64,000 bases of DNA from Thermofilales archaeon (lineage in GTDB: Archaea > Thermoproteota > Thermoprotei > Thermofilales > Thermofilaceae), in contig JAPWTS010000002.1 of the NCBI GenBank assembly GCA_028275925.1, forward strand, positions 36,870 through 100,869, written 5' to 3'. Under the pieces are notes generated by a model, which saw nothing but the letters and a program-made list of their open reading frames with translations, was not told the DNA's origin and made no database searches. The position numbers were made by a program, and so were the translations under genes. Shown here one piece after another: positions 43,469-51,794 of the stretch (position 1 is its first letter; each line of letters opens with the position of its first letter).

Positions 43469-44176
43469 TCACCCGAACTCCGCCCGCGTCCCCACCCCCG
43501 GAACTTCCTCCAAGCCGAACTGCCTGCAGAGCTTCTCTCGGGCCTCGAGTGATGTGGAGTGGAGCGGCAGCAGAGCGGCGCCCCTCCTACTGGCGAACTT
43601 CGCCAGAAGCCTCAAGCCGTAAGCGTCGTACGTGCTGAGGTTGAAGCCGCCAACGAGACCTTTCACCTCAGCGCCGAGCCTTTCCTCCGCAAGCGCCAGG
43701 CGGTAGAGCACCTCGTCCACGCCGTAAGCCGAGCATCCGACGATCGCCACGAAACCCCTCTCCAGCCGGAAGAGCAGAGCCCTCTCGTTGTAGGCGGGAG
43801 AGAGCAACGGGACCGCTATTGCGCCGTAACCCTCTAGCTCCTCGAGAGCCTCAACCCTCCGCTTGGGCGGCGGGGGCAGGTGGAGCTTGAGCCGCGACCT
43901 CCCAGCGAGCTTCAGCAGGGCTAGGACGTGGTGGTAGGACCACATAGTCGCGAAGCCGGCTTCAGCGCTCTCGAGGTCCGCGTCGAGAGAAGACGCGTTG
44001 TGCTCGAGGAGCTCCAGCGAGGGGCCTCCGTCGACCAAGAGCACCACCCTCTCCCCCGTACCCCGCTCGAGCTCGAGCAGCAGGCACAAGCCGTGAGCCG
44101 GAAGCGCTCCAGCGTCTGCGCCTTCCTCCGTTAGGTAGTCGTCAACGAGAACCGCCACCTCGAGCGCGTTAAGCAC
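43469..44176 (-). CDS. Degenerate metallo-beta-lactamase-fold protein
   Basis: 235 residues aligning by eye with the COG1237-type MBL family: an N-terminal VLVDDYLTEEG/AHGLCLLLE stretch, VDGGPSLELLEHNAS, then GCSAYGVDEVL and GGFNLSTYD. In active members these read HxHxDH, GCSH and GGFHL; here the HxHxDH site is replaced by WSYHHV near 80-84, and the two later histidines are Ala and Asn. It probably cannot hold two zinc ions. It overlaps the upstream wHTH-like gene by 8 bp, so it is likely co-expressed as a non-catalytic protein. Confidence 0.65.
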   Translation of the reverse strand: MLNALEVAVLVDDYLTEEGADAGALPAHGLCLLLELERGTGERVVLLVDGGPSLELLEHNASSLDADLESAEAGFATMWSYHHVLALLKLAGRSRLKLHLPPPPKRRVEALEELEGYGAIAVPLLSPAYNERALLFRLERGFVAIVGCSAYGVDEVLYRLALAEERLGAEVKGLVGGFNLSTYDAYGLRLLAKFASRRGAALLPLHSTSLEAREKLCRQFGLEEVPGVGTRAEFG

Positions 44177-44540
44177 CCTGCTCCTCGCCCTTCGCCTGGG
44201 AAAGGCTCTCGGCGATCAAGCTTTCAAGCTCGGGCGCCTTCGCGTACTTCTCCAGCGCCTCCAAGCCCTTCTCCGTCAGCACGAGGTACTCCCTGTACAG
44301 CTCGGTGTAAGAGGGGCCGACGAGGAACAGCGGCTTCAGGAGCCCCTCAGCCACCATGCTCCTGATCTCCTGATCGAGCTCCGGCGAGAACGGTTGATCC
44401 CCGAAGAACCTCAGCTTGAGCCCCAGCTTCCGAGCGAGCTTCTGCGCGTAAGTGTGTATCGCGCGCCTTTCCATGGGCTTCCCGTAGCTTTTGATGAGCG
44501 CGAGCACCAGGTACCTGGCGTTGAGGTCGGCCCGCGGCAT
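44169..44540 (-). CDS. Winged-helix-like protein
   Basis: 123 residues. Helices followed by LVLTEKGLEALEKYA resemble the end of a PadR or archaeal winged-helix domain. ATG 44540, with a TATA-like sequence at 44567-44577 that may also serve the divergent zinc-finger gene. First gene of a two-gene unit with the degenerate MBL protein. Confidence 0.6.
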   Translation of the reverse strand: MPRADLNARYLVLALIKSYGKPMERRAIHTYAQKLARKLGLKLRFFGDQPFSPELDQEIRSMVAEGLLKPLFLVGPSYTELYREYLVLTEKGLEALEKYAKAPELESLIAESLSQAKGEEQGA

Positions 44541-44607
44541 AAAACCCCTTCGCGGCTTTCGAAGGGGTGTTTAAAAACCTCTTCGAAGCTTTCGCGCGCG
44601 ATCGGGC

Positions 44608-44955
44608 GTGACGGGGATTACGATAAAGCTCGCCGCCGAGCTGGAAGAGGGGGTCGGTGAACTGTGCGAGATTTGCCTCGAGAAGCCGGCGGCGCGCGTG
44701 TGCGAGCTCTGCGGCCGCCGCGTGTGCGAGGAGCACTGGAGGGAGGGGCGCTGCGAAGCGTGCGAGATCGCGCTCTGCCAGGTGTGTCGGAGCAGGCTCT
44801 CCGTCGGCTACTGCGCTGCCTGCGGGAGGCTCGTCTGCGAGGACTGCTCCGTGGAGGTCGGCGCTGCCCGCTTGTGCAGGGAGTGCGCGGCAGGGTTCAA
44901 GCCAGGCGGACCTCGTACTTCGCGGAGAGGCGGCCCGGCTTCTTCACGATCTTGA
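44608..44955 (+). CDS. Cysteine-rich zinc-finger protein
   Basis: 115 residues with about 16 cysteines in CxxC pairs spaced 7-13 apart plus one His (CEEHW), a B-box/zf-HIT-like arrangement holding several zinc ions. GTG 44608 lies about 30 bp after gtttaaaaacc (44569-44579). Its 3' end overlaps the next minus-strand gene by 59 bp. Possible protein- or nucleic-acid-binding adaptor. Confidence 0.7.
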   Translation: MTGITIKLAAELEEGVGELCEICLEKPAARVCELCGRRVCEEHWREGRCEACEIALCQVCRSRLSVGYCAACGRLVCEDCSVEVGAARLCRECAAGFKPGGPRTSRRGGPASSRS

Positions 44956-45514
44956 TGCCCGAGTAGTCGGGGAGCCACAGCTTCAGCCTGTAGCTCCGCG
45001 GGTCGAAGCCCGCGGCTCTGAGCTCCCTCTTCAGCTGCCTCAAGAGGTACTCGACGACGGCCTTGAGCCTGCGGCCGAGCTTCTCGAGCTCGGGGAGCCT
45101 CTCAGCATACAGCGCGCTGATCCTCACGGCGGTGTACGCCCGGATGTAGTAGATCACGTTCACGACGATGAGGCTGGTCACGATCAGCGCCAGCACGATC
45201 ACGTCAAGCAGCAGGCTGGGGTACCAGACCCTGAGGGCGTAAAGGAGCAGCGCCCCGAGGAGCAGGAGCAGGTTGAGCCTCGTTAGAAGCGAGGCCCGCC
45301 TGTCCATCTTCTCCACCCGCTTGAACTCGGGCGAGGACGCCGGCAGGGCCAGTATGGCCTCCACGTCCCTTTTGACCTCCTCCCAGCTGTAGGGGGGCTT
45401 CAAGCCGAGCTCGTGGATCAAGCGCTCGACCTTATCCAAGCTCGTGTACCGCCCGACCCTGTAGCCGTCGAGCGCCTCGATGAGCTTCCGCAGCTTCCTC
45501 ACGCGCTCGCTCAC
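44897..45514 (-). CDS. Membrane protein with two central helices
   Basis: 205 residues; two adjacent hydrophobic helices (about 80-98 and 102-122) are flanked by charged cytosolic regions. GTG 45514 overlaps the stop of the uracil-DNA glycosylase gene by 4 bp, so the longer proline-rich upstream frame is rejected. Function unknown; co-expression with UDG may be only positional. Confidence 0.65.
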   Translation of the reverse strand: MSERVRKLRKLIEALDGYRVGRYTSLDKVERLIHELGLKPPYSWEEVKRDVEAILALPASSPEFKRVEKMDRRASLLTRLNLLLLLGALLLYALRVWYPSLLLDVIVLALIVTSLIVVNVIYYIRAYTAVRISALYAERLPELEKLGRRLKAVVEYLLRQLKRELRAAGFDPRSYRLKLWLPDYSGIKIVKKPGRLSAKYEVRLA

Positions 45515-46125
45515 AGGAACCACCGGTCGAGACCCTGCCCGCGCGAAAGGAGGCGGGCGAGCAGGCGGAAGTCCGCCTCGAGGAGGCTGCGGAGGCGCGG
45601 GTTGTACAGGGCCGCAGCTGGGTGGAGCGTAGGCAGGCACAGGAGCTCGCGGCCGGCTACGACGAGCCTCCTCGGCTCCCCCCTAACCTTCATTATCGAT
45701 TCGAACTTCAGACCCGAGGACTCGAAGAACACTCTAGCGCTGTGCCTGCCCAAGCACACCACGATCTCGGGTCCGACGGCTTCCAGCTGCCTGAAGAGGT
45801 AGGGTTTGCAGGCTTCGACCTCCTCCTCCGCCGGGTCCCTGTTGTTGGGCGGCCTGCACTTCACGACGTTCGTTATGAACACCTCCTCCCTGCTTAACCC
45901 AGCGAGCTTGAGCATCTCGTTGAGCAAGTTGCCCGCTGCGCCCACAAACGGCCTCCCCTGGAGGTCCTCGTTGAAGCCCGGCGCCTCCCCCACGAACATC
46001 ACGCGCGCGCACGGGTTGCCCTCGCCGGGCACGGTGCGCGTCCTCGAGGCGTGCAGGGGGCACCGCGTACACCTGGCGATCTCGCTGGCTATCGCCTCAA
46101 GGACCCCCCTCCTCTCCTCGCACAT
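45511..46125 (-). CDS. udg: Family 4 uracil-DNA glycosylase (Fe-S)
   Basis: Thermophile-type UDG of 204 residues that removes uracil from DNA. The four iron-sulfur cysteines are Cys19, Cys22, Cys90 and Cys106; GEAPGFNEDLQGRPFVG (motif 1) and the C-terminal LPTLHPAA (motif 2) are intact. Its 5' end overlaps the small aconitase X subunit gene by 29 bp. Confidence 0.95.
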   Translation of the reverse strand: MCEERRGVLEAIASEIARCTRCPLHASRTRTVPGEGNPCARVMFVGEAPGFNEDLQGRPFVGAAGNLLNEMLKLAGLSREEVFITNVVKCRPPNNRDPAEEEVEACKPYLFRQLEAVGPEIVVCLGRHSARVFFESSGLKFESIMKVRGEPRRLVVAGRELLCLPTLHPAAALYNPRLRSLLEADFRLLARLLSRGQGLDRWFL

Positions 46126-46549
46126 CCGCGACCACCTTCAGGAGACCCGTGCCCCCCTCCACCACGAGCTCGGCTTCTCGGCCCTCGAGCTCCCGTTTGA
46201 GCGCGATCGGGTTGGGGTCCGGGCTGTCCATCAGCGGGATGCCCCCCAGCATGCAGCCGACGACCACTATCGGCTCACTCGCGAGGTTGACGATGCCGGC
46301 TGGCGCCTTGCCCCTCCTCGCTAGCCTCAGCAGCGTGTAGGATCCGACCGTGCTCCCCTTCCCGTACGGGAAAACCAGGATGGCGCCCGCAACCGACCTC
46401 CCGTACAGCTCGTGACCCCTCTCCACGATCTTACCGGTGAGCGGATCGACGCCGCCGTAGAAAGACAGGGGCTCCTCCGACACAAGCAAGGGGCCGCGCC
46501 CCCTCCCGCGCACGAGCCCCCTTCCCCGAAAGATCAAATGTTCGTCCAC
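46097..46549 (-). CDS. Aconitase X small (swivel) subunit, phosphomevalonate dehydratase
   Basis: 150 residues of the DUF126/AcnX swivel family, with the central YGRSVAGAILVFPYGKGSTVGSY core. Together with the large subunit it dehydrates 5-phosphomevalonate in the archaeal mevalonate pathway. GTG 46549 lies 19-28 bp from TATA-like sequence on the minus strand at 46568-46577, so it has its own promoter in the 37-bp gap after the large-subunit gene. Confidence 0.88.
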   Translation of the reverse strand: MDEHLIFRGRGLVRGRGRGPLLVSEEPLSFYGGVDPLTGKIVERGHELYGRSVAGAILVFPYGKGSTVGSYTLLRLARRGKAPAGIVNLASEPIVVVGCMLGGIPLMDSPDPNPIALKRELEGREAELVVEGGTGLLKVVADVRGEEGGP

Positions 46550-46586
46550 GCGAGCGACGGCTCTAAGGGAAATATAAGGCGAGCGG

Positions 46587-47780
46587 CTAGCGCTGCGAGG
46601 ATAGCACTGCTTTGAGCAGGAAGTCGCGGGGTGCCAGGACCACTTCGTACCCCTGGTTGCTCAAGTAAAACGCCGCCTTAGCGGAGTCCGTCGCGCACCG
46701 GCGGACCCCGAGCGCCGACAGGTTCCCCACGACCATGCAGGTGTCCGCGTACACCTCAACGCCGCTCCGCCGCAGGGCCTCTACCGCGTCGGCCGCCCGC
46801 GAAACCGCCCACCTCGAGGTGAAGACAAGGACGCGCCCCTTCACCCTGCGCCCTCCCAGGCGGCTCGCAAGCTCCGCGAGCTCGCCGGGCGACAGGTGCG
46901 GGCATCCGAGCACTACCGCGTCGAACGCCTCGCCGCTCCACTTATCGAGAACCCTCTCCAGCTCCCCCTCCTCCAGCGCGATCTCCTTCAAGCCCTCGAC
47001 GCGCTTGAACTCGGGGGACACACCCTCCACCAGCACCATGCCGATCGAGCTCGCAGCTCCCACGGCCGCTAGGAACAAGCGGAGGTTGCCCGGGTGGGCG
47101 AGGTTCCTCGGCGCGTTAACGAGCAGCGGAACCCCCGCCTTCACTTTAGCGCCCAGCAAGTACCCGAGCGCGGAGACAGCGCCCGTCCTCTCCACGAAGC
47201 TCCTGACGCCGCCGGCGTCCACGACCACCGTAGGGGCCCGCCCCTCATCGGTGTGGAGGCCCACGTAGGGTGCTCGACCTACGATGGCTTCAAGCACGGA
47301 TAGCGGCCCCCCCTCCCTGTTGGTTCTCGCCCCTATCACGCTGTTCGCGTAGAGCACCGCGTTGCTCTCAGCCCACGCCAGGTGGTCCCCGAAGCTAGGC
47401 GGGTTGATCAGGTAGGGCGTGCAGCTGAGCGTGACCCTAGCGCCCATCGAGGCCAGCGCCCTCACAATCCGCATTTGCAGCTCGTACTCCTCTTCGCCGA
47501 CACCCATCTCTCTGTAAACCTCCATGTCGAAACCCGCCGGGTTCACGGTGGTGGGAACGGAGAACCTCGCGCCCTTAGCGGCGAGCTCCTCGAGGAACTC
47601 GACACCCTCCTCCCCCAGGTTTTTGTAGGAGACGCCGGAAATGTGGGCGCTCGAAACCTTGACGAGCCTGGGAGCGCCCAAGACCTCAGCCACCCTGACC
47701 ACGCTCTCCATCGCCAGCGCTACCCCTTCGCCCAGCGAGCCGGCAAGCATCCCTTTTTCCTCGGGCGTGAGCTGCACCAT
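46587..47780 (-). CDS. Aconitase X large subunit, phosphomevalonate dehydratase
   Basis: About 397 residues (DUF521/AcnX catalytic). Recognisable segments are QLTPEEKGMLAG, SSAHISGVSYKNLG, the TLSCTPYL cluster-ligand Cys, GARTNREGGP, VVLGCPHLS and ADTCMVVG, giving three likely Fe-S cysteines. ATG 47780 follows TATA-like sequence on the minus strand near 47803-47812 and is preferred to the upstream extension. With isopentenyl phosphate kinase at 18 kb it supports the archaeal-type pathway via anhydromevalonate phosphate. Confidence 0.9.
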   Translation of the reverse strand: MVQLTPEEKGMLAGSLGEGVALAMESVVRVAEVLGAPRLVKVSSAHISGVSYKNLGEEGVEFLEELAAKGARFSVPTTVNPAGFDMEVYREMGVGEEEYELQMRIVRALASMGARVTLSCTPYLINPPSFGDHLAWAESNAVLYANSVIGARTNREGGPLSVLEAIVGRAPYVGLHTDEGRAPTVVVDAGGVRSFVERTGAVSALGYLLGAKVKAGVPLLVNAPRNLAHPGNLRLFLAAVGAASSIGMVLVEGVSPEFKRVEGLKEIALEEGELERVLDKWSGEAFDAVVLGCPHLSPGELAELASRLGGRRVKGRVLVFTSRWAVSRAADAVEALRRSGVEVYADTCMVVGNLSALGVRRCATDSAKAAFYLSNQGYEVVLAPRDFLLKAVLSSQR

Positions 47781-48172
47781 CCGGTCGCTAGCGGCACACG
47801 CCCCCTTTTTAGCCTTCGCTCCTCGCGCACGCTCCCCGCGGCCCAACGCCACGGCTCTCAGCTCCTCTCGGGCCCATGCAGTTCGGCAGTACGGCTCCTT
47901 CCTAACTTCTTATACCTGAAAATTAATATATCAAATTTAAATTTCTCCTCACTATCTTTTTAATTCGGCAGCAACTTTAAGCCAACAAACCGCGTGAAGA
48001 AACCTGTGCTCTCGCGGTTACGCGCGTCGCGCACGAGCGAACGCTCAACGTTAGGCGCCGGTGGTGCGGGACCGCGCATGAAGGGCAGGTAACGCGTGGA
48101 GAGCTGACAGCTTAGCCCGCTTCGGGATTACTTTCGGCGTCCTATACTTGTACGCAACCTTTAAAAGGAGGA
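47781..48172. other. 392-bp gap with an AT-rich island
   Basis: No supported protein gene. The left edge holds the promoter of the aconitase X large subunit. 47905-47990 is very AT-rich for this genome, with several TATA-like sequences on the plus strand. 48010-48125 is GC-rich again with short inverted repeats. An unannotated RNA is possible but I found no diagnostic motif. The radA promoter lies at its right end. Confidence 0.4.
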
Positions 48173-48199
48173 ATGCCACACATGCGCCGGAGCGTATGA
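48173..48199 (+). other. Eight-codon upstream frame coupled to radA
   Basis: ATG 48173 is preceded by a perfect AGGAGG-type site (aaaaggagga). The frame M-P-H-M-R-R-S-V ends in TGA 48197-48199, which overlaps the radA ATG (48196) in an ATGA. Whether it is transcribed depends on which TATA is used (48142-48150 or 48159-48166). Confidence 0.35.
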
Positions 48200-49275
48200 G
48201 CAGCAGAAGGAGGGGCGGAGGGGCTGGCAGGCAGGCATCGTCCGAGGTTGCTGCAGAGGAAAGTGGCGTGGGTGGCGCCCTGCCCGAAGTGGAGCAGCAG
48301 GAAGAGTACGGCAGCAGAAGCTTCGAGCCGCAGCTGGACGTCGACCTTGAGGACTTAGAGGGGGTCGGCAGAGTCACTGCCCAGAAGCTCAGGGAAGCAG
48401 GGTTCTTCACGATAAAGGACATAGCCTTCGCGTCCTCGCACGAGCTGGCCGCGGTCCTGGGCTCTGAGGAGCGCGCGCTGAGCATCATACAGGCGGCCCA
48501 GAAGATGCTGATGCGCGGCAAGCTCTTCATGACCGCCAAGGAGTACTACGAGGAGAGGAAAAACATAGCATACATATCGACGGGCGTTAAAGCTCTCGAC
48601 GACCTGCTCGAGGGCGGCATCGAGACTAGAGCGATCACCGAGCTAATCGGCGAGTTCGGAGCGGGCAAGACGCAGCTCTGCCACCAGCTGGCGGTGATGG
48701 TTCAGCTGCCGAGGGAGAAGGGGGGCTTGTCGGGCAAGGCCCTGTACATCGACACGGAGGGCACGTTCAGGCCCGAGAGGATCGTGAGCATGGCGAGGTA
48801 CAGGGGCCTCGACCCGGAGAAGGCGCTGGAAAACATAATCTACGCTAGAGCGTACAACAGCGATCACCAGATGCTCCTCGTGGACGAGGCTAAGCGCATC
48901 ATCGAGGAGGAAAACGTGAAGGTGGTTCTCGTGGACAGCTTGATAGCGCACTTCAGAGCCGAGTACCCCGGTCGCGAGAACCTGGCGGCTAGGCAGCAGA
49001 AGCTGAACAAGCACATCATGCAGCTCGCTCGGCTCGCGGCGATATACGACGTCGCCGTCGTGGTGACGAACCAGGTCTTGGCAGCCCCCGATGTCTTCTT
49101 CGGCAACCCGCTTAAGCCGGCTGGAGGGAACGTGGTGGCTCACGGGTGCACGTACAGGATCTGGCTGAGGAAGGGGAAGGAGGGCAAAAGGATCGCTCGG
49201 ATAATCGACTCGCCGAAGCACGCCGAAAAGGAGGCCGTCTTCACGATCGCGGACGAGGGCGTCCTAGACGTGTAA
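48196..49275 (+). CDS. radA: RadA recombinase
   Basis: Archaeal RecA/Rad51 strand-exchange protein, 359 residues. The N-terminal 45 residues are a Gly/Ser/Glu-rich extension; a helix-hairpin-helix ([17 protein letters not shown]) follows at 54-70. Walker A is GEFGAGKT (152-159), Walker B VVLVDSL near 252, then the L1/L2 DNA-binding loops with VVTNQV. ATG 48196 follows ctttaaaag (48159-48167) at leaderless spacing. The 3' end overlaps the phosphoesterase gene by 12 bp. Confidence 0.95.
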   Translation: MSSRRRGGGAGRQASSEVAAEESGVGGALPEVEQQEEYGSRSFEPQLDVDLEDLEGVGRVTAQKLREAGFFTIKDIAFASSHELAAVLGSEERALSIIQAAQKMLMRGKLFMTAKEYYEERKNIAYISTGVKALDDLLEGGIETRAITELIGEFGAGKTQLCHQLAVMVQLPREKGGLSGKALYIDTEGTFRPERIVSMARYRGLDPEKALENIIYARAYNSDHQMLLVDEAKRIIEEENVKVVLVDSLIAHFRAEYPGRENLAARQQKLNKHIMQLARLAAIYDVAVVVTNQVLAAPDVFFGNPLKPAGGNVVAHGCTYRIWLRKGKEGKRIARIIDSPKHAEKEAVFTIADEGVLDV

Positions 49276-50601
49276 CCGCTGCGCGCCATCGGCTTCGGAG
49301 AGGCCGCTGGAATTCGAGGGGGAGGCAGAGGGCTCCTGAACCCTTTTCACCGAAGAGAGCAGCGGCGTGAAGCCGCTCCCGCGGAGCTCCTCCAGCAGCT
49401 TACCGTTGAGCAGCTCCTCTTTCACAAGCACGTACTCGGCTTCCACCAGCGCGCGCTCCCCGCGCTTCACCTTCCACAGCACCTTCACCCTCTTGTCCAG
49501 CGCGTAAAGCCTCATGAGCAGGCACAACTTCTTCCCTGCAACCTCCTCCCTGCAGGAGAAAAGGTACTCGCTAAACGACAGGTAGGCCTCGGAATCCTCG
49601 GAGTAGAACTCCACGACCTTATCCTTCGTCAGGGGTAGGAGCTTACCGCCGTCCTTCGCCGCGATCTCCTTAAGCCTCTTGACTATGAGGTAGTCGATGA
49701 AGTCGTTGTACGAGTCTTCGTCGCGCAGGGTGTGCACCGGGATGTAGAAGTGGTCGTTAACGAGCTGCTCCCCATCGGAGCCCTTTACCGTCACCAAGAC
49801 TCTTTCCAGGCTCTTGTCCAGCTTCTTGAACCCCAGCTCGAACCTGCTCGCGCACCTCCTGCACATTGTCCAGTCGGAGGGCAGATGCACCTTCCTACCG
49901 CAGCGGGCGCACCTCTTCCACTCCCCGTTCACGAACCTCCACTTTACCTCCACGCCGCCGTTCCTGTCTATCGAGACAAGCGCGTAGTTCCCTATGACCT
50001 CGCCGTTCCTGCCCAGCCTATCCAGCCTTGAAACGTTCACGTAAACAACCCCGCTGTGGCGCACGTCCACGCCGCCCAACGCGTGGCAGTGCCCGAACAC
50101 GTGCACCGCCGGCTTGTAGTAAGCCACCAGGTAGTTCACCTCCGGCAGGCCGGTGTGCGGGCTCTGCTGGACAGCCTCGGCTTTCCTACCCCGGTCCAGG
50201 ATGCTGAAAGGGGGGTAGTGTGTAACGAGGACTATGGGGCGCTTCAGAGGTCCCTTGTAGGGTTTCAGGGAGCTGCTGTGACCAACTATCGTAACCCACT
50301 TCAGCTCCAAGGGCCCCAGCGACTCCAAATCAGCCACCAGAGGCGCCTCGTTCACGACCCCCGAGGGGGCGTTCACGTCCCAGTTGCCCCTCACGTAAAG
50401 CACAGGCTTGCCCAGCTTCTCCAGCTCCTTGACCACGAGGTAGAAGGTGTCGCCCTTCTGGGGGTTGCCGATGTCGCCCGCTACCACGACGGCGTCTAAG
50501 CTCTTAGCGAAGCTCTGGTCCACGCTCGAGACTAGGGCTCTCGCGGCCTCCAGCCTACCGTGTATGTCCGAGACGCATAGCAAGTTAACCCTCTCCGACA
50601 T
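49264..50601 (-). CDS. Metallophosphoesterase with zinc finger and unknown C-terminal region
   Basis: 445 residues. The N-terminal 220 residues are a calcineurin-like phosphoesterase: SDIHG, GDIGN, GNWD, THYPPF and GHCH. A CxxC...CxxC zinc finger (CARC, CRRC) follows near 234-254. The C-terminal 190 residues have no recognised fold and end in a Ser-rich tail. It converges on radA. The GNWD motif has Trp-Asp where most members have His-Glu/Asp, as in the YfcE/MJ0936 branch. Confidence 0.8.
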   Translation of the reverse strand: MSERVNLLCVSDIHGRLEAARALVSSVDQSFAKSLDAVVVAGDIGNPQKGDTFYLVVKELEKLGKPVLYVRGNWDVNAPSGVVNEAPLVADLESLGPLELKWVTIVGHSSSLKPYKGPLKRPIVLVTHYPPFSILDRGRKAEAVQQSPHTGLPEVNYLVAYYKPAVHVFGHCHALGGVDVRHSGVVYVNVSRLDRLGRNGEVIGNYALVSIDRNGGVEVKWRFVNGEWKRCARCGRKVHLPSDWTMCRRCASRFELGFKKLDKSLERVLVTVKGSDGEQLVNDHFYIPVHTLRDEDSYNDFIDYLIVKRLKEIAAKDGGKLLPLTKDKVVEFYSEDSEAYLSFSEYLFSCREEVAGKKLCLLMRLYALDKRVKVLWKVKRGERALVEAEYVLVKEELLNGKLLEELRGSGFTPLLSSVKRVQEPSASPSNSSGLSEADGAQRLHV

Positions 50602-50713
50602 GCCGGCTACCTCGGAGGCTCCACATTAACGCCCCCCTCTACCGCGACAGCTCATAAATCCGCCGGCGCAGCGAGCGCACGGTATATCCGCTCAGCCCGG
50701 CGACCCTGGATAC

Positions 50714-51754
50714 GTGCGGGTAAGCGTCGTCGTGGCAGCGGCTAGAATCGACGCCCAGCTCGCCTCGCTGGTGAGGAGCTTGGAAGCTCAGACACGGCGG
50801 CCCGACGAGGTGCTCATCGTAGTGCCGGAAGGTGCAGGCGACGCTCGAAGCTTGATCGCGTCATCGAGCTTAGACGTGAGGGTGGTGGAGCTCGCCAAGG
50901 ATCCTGGTCCCATGAGGGCTAGGGTCTTCGGCGGGATCGCCGCCTCAGGCCGCTACGTGGCGTTCATCGACAGCGACTGCATCGCGCCGCCACGGTGGTT
51001 GGAGAGCATGGTGGCTGAAGCCGTGCGCTGGCGCGCGGATGCGGTTGCCGGTTCTCTCGCTGCAGCCAACGGCGACAAGTTCCTCTCCCGCGCGCAGGAC
51101 CGCTCCCTGATCGCCCCCTACCCCCGCCACAAGCGGGTGCTGCTCAGCGGCGACCTCGACCTCAAGCTCGTGGTTGCCGCGAACATGCTCGTCGACAGGG
51201 CTGCGCTCTTCGACGAGCGAGTGATACCCTCAAGCTACTGGAGGTTCGGGTTCGAGGACCTCGACTTCGCTTACCGGCTGCTCGCGACTGGGCGAAAGAT
51301 ACTGTGCAGCCCGGTCCTAGCATACCACTACAACCGCACAAGCCTCCTCGCTGTGCTGAAAAGGTACTACGAGTACGGGCGCGGGCTCCCGCTCTTCCGC
51401 CGCCGCTGCCGGGGGAGCTTGTACTCAAAAGCGGTCACGGCGCTCACGTATTCCCTCGTCGCCATCCTGGCAGTAGCGGCCATCCTCCTAGCCTCAGGCC
51501 GCCCGGCGGCTGCCGCTCTTCCGCTGGCCATAGCGATAAGCCCCTTTTACGCGTACCACGTCCCTCGCGCTCTGCGCGACGGCGCGGAAAGGCTGCTTTA
51601 TCCACTCGTAGATTTCGCGCTCGCCGTAGCAGCCGCAGTAGGAGCCGTAGTCGGCGAAGTAGAGGTCGTTTCAGGAAGGGTGGAGCCCCGGCCGGGCTTC
51701 GAACCCGGGTCCTCCGTGGGGGAACCCCTCTCCGGCTGCCCTGGCCGAGCGTAG
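50714..51754 (+). CDS. Family 2 glycosyltransferase with C-terminal membrane helices
   Basis: 346 residues. A GT-A domain (1-220) carries the DSD nucleotide-sugar motif near 85 (FIDSDCIAPP) and the later FEDLDF acid motif. Hydrophobic helices follow at about 238-276 and 297-320. GTG 50714 after TATA ggtatatcc (50680-50688). The last 25 codons (51681-51754) run antisense through the tRNA-Thr gene, giving the RPGFEPGSS sequence. It is unclear whether the biological stop lies elsewhere. Confidence 0.82.
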   Translation: MRVSVVVAAARIDAQLASLVRSLEAQTRRPDEVLIVVPEGAGDARSLIASSSLDVRVVELAKDPGPMRARVFGGIAASGRYVAFIDSDCIAPPRWLESMVAEAVRWRADAVAGSLAAANGDKFLSRAQDRSLIAPYPRHKRVLLSGDLDLKLVVAANMLVDRAALFDERVIPSSYWRFGFEDLDFAYRLLATGRKILCSPVLAYHYNRTSLLAVLKRYYEYGRGLPLFRRRCRGSLYSKAVTALTYSLVAILAVAAILLASGRPAAAALPLAIAISPFYAYHVPRALRDGAERLLYPLVDFALAVAAAVGAVVGEVEVVSGRVEPRPGFEPGSSVGEPLSGCPGRA

Positions 51755-51794
51755 CTTACGAGGCCGGCGCTCTACCAGGCTGAGCTACCGGGGC
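51681..51794 (-). tRNA. tRNA-Thr(CGU) with an anticodon-loop intron and a variable-loop insertion
   Basis: The minus strand folds as a tRNA: acceptor GCCCCGG/CCGGGGC, D-arm GCTC/GAGC, anticodon stem CCGGC/GCCGG, T-arm CCGGG-TTCGAAG-CCCGG and an encoded CCA (51681-51683). The anticodon CGU is at 51758-51760. Nineteen extra bases lie after position 37 (51738-51756), the canonical intron site. The variable region has 23 nt instead of 5, an 18-nt surplus that looks like a second intron. Removing 37 nt leaves a normal 77-nt tRNA with CCA. A TATA-like sequence on the minus strand at 51815-51828 is its promoter. Confidence 0.9.
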
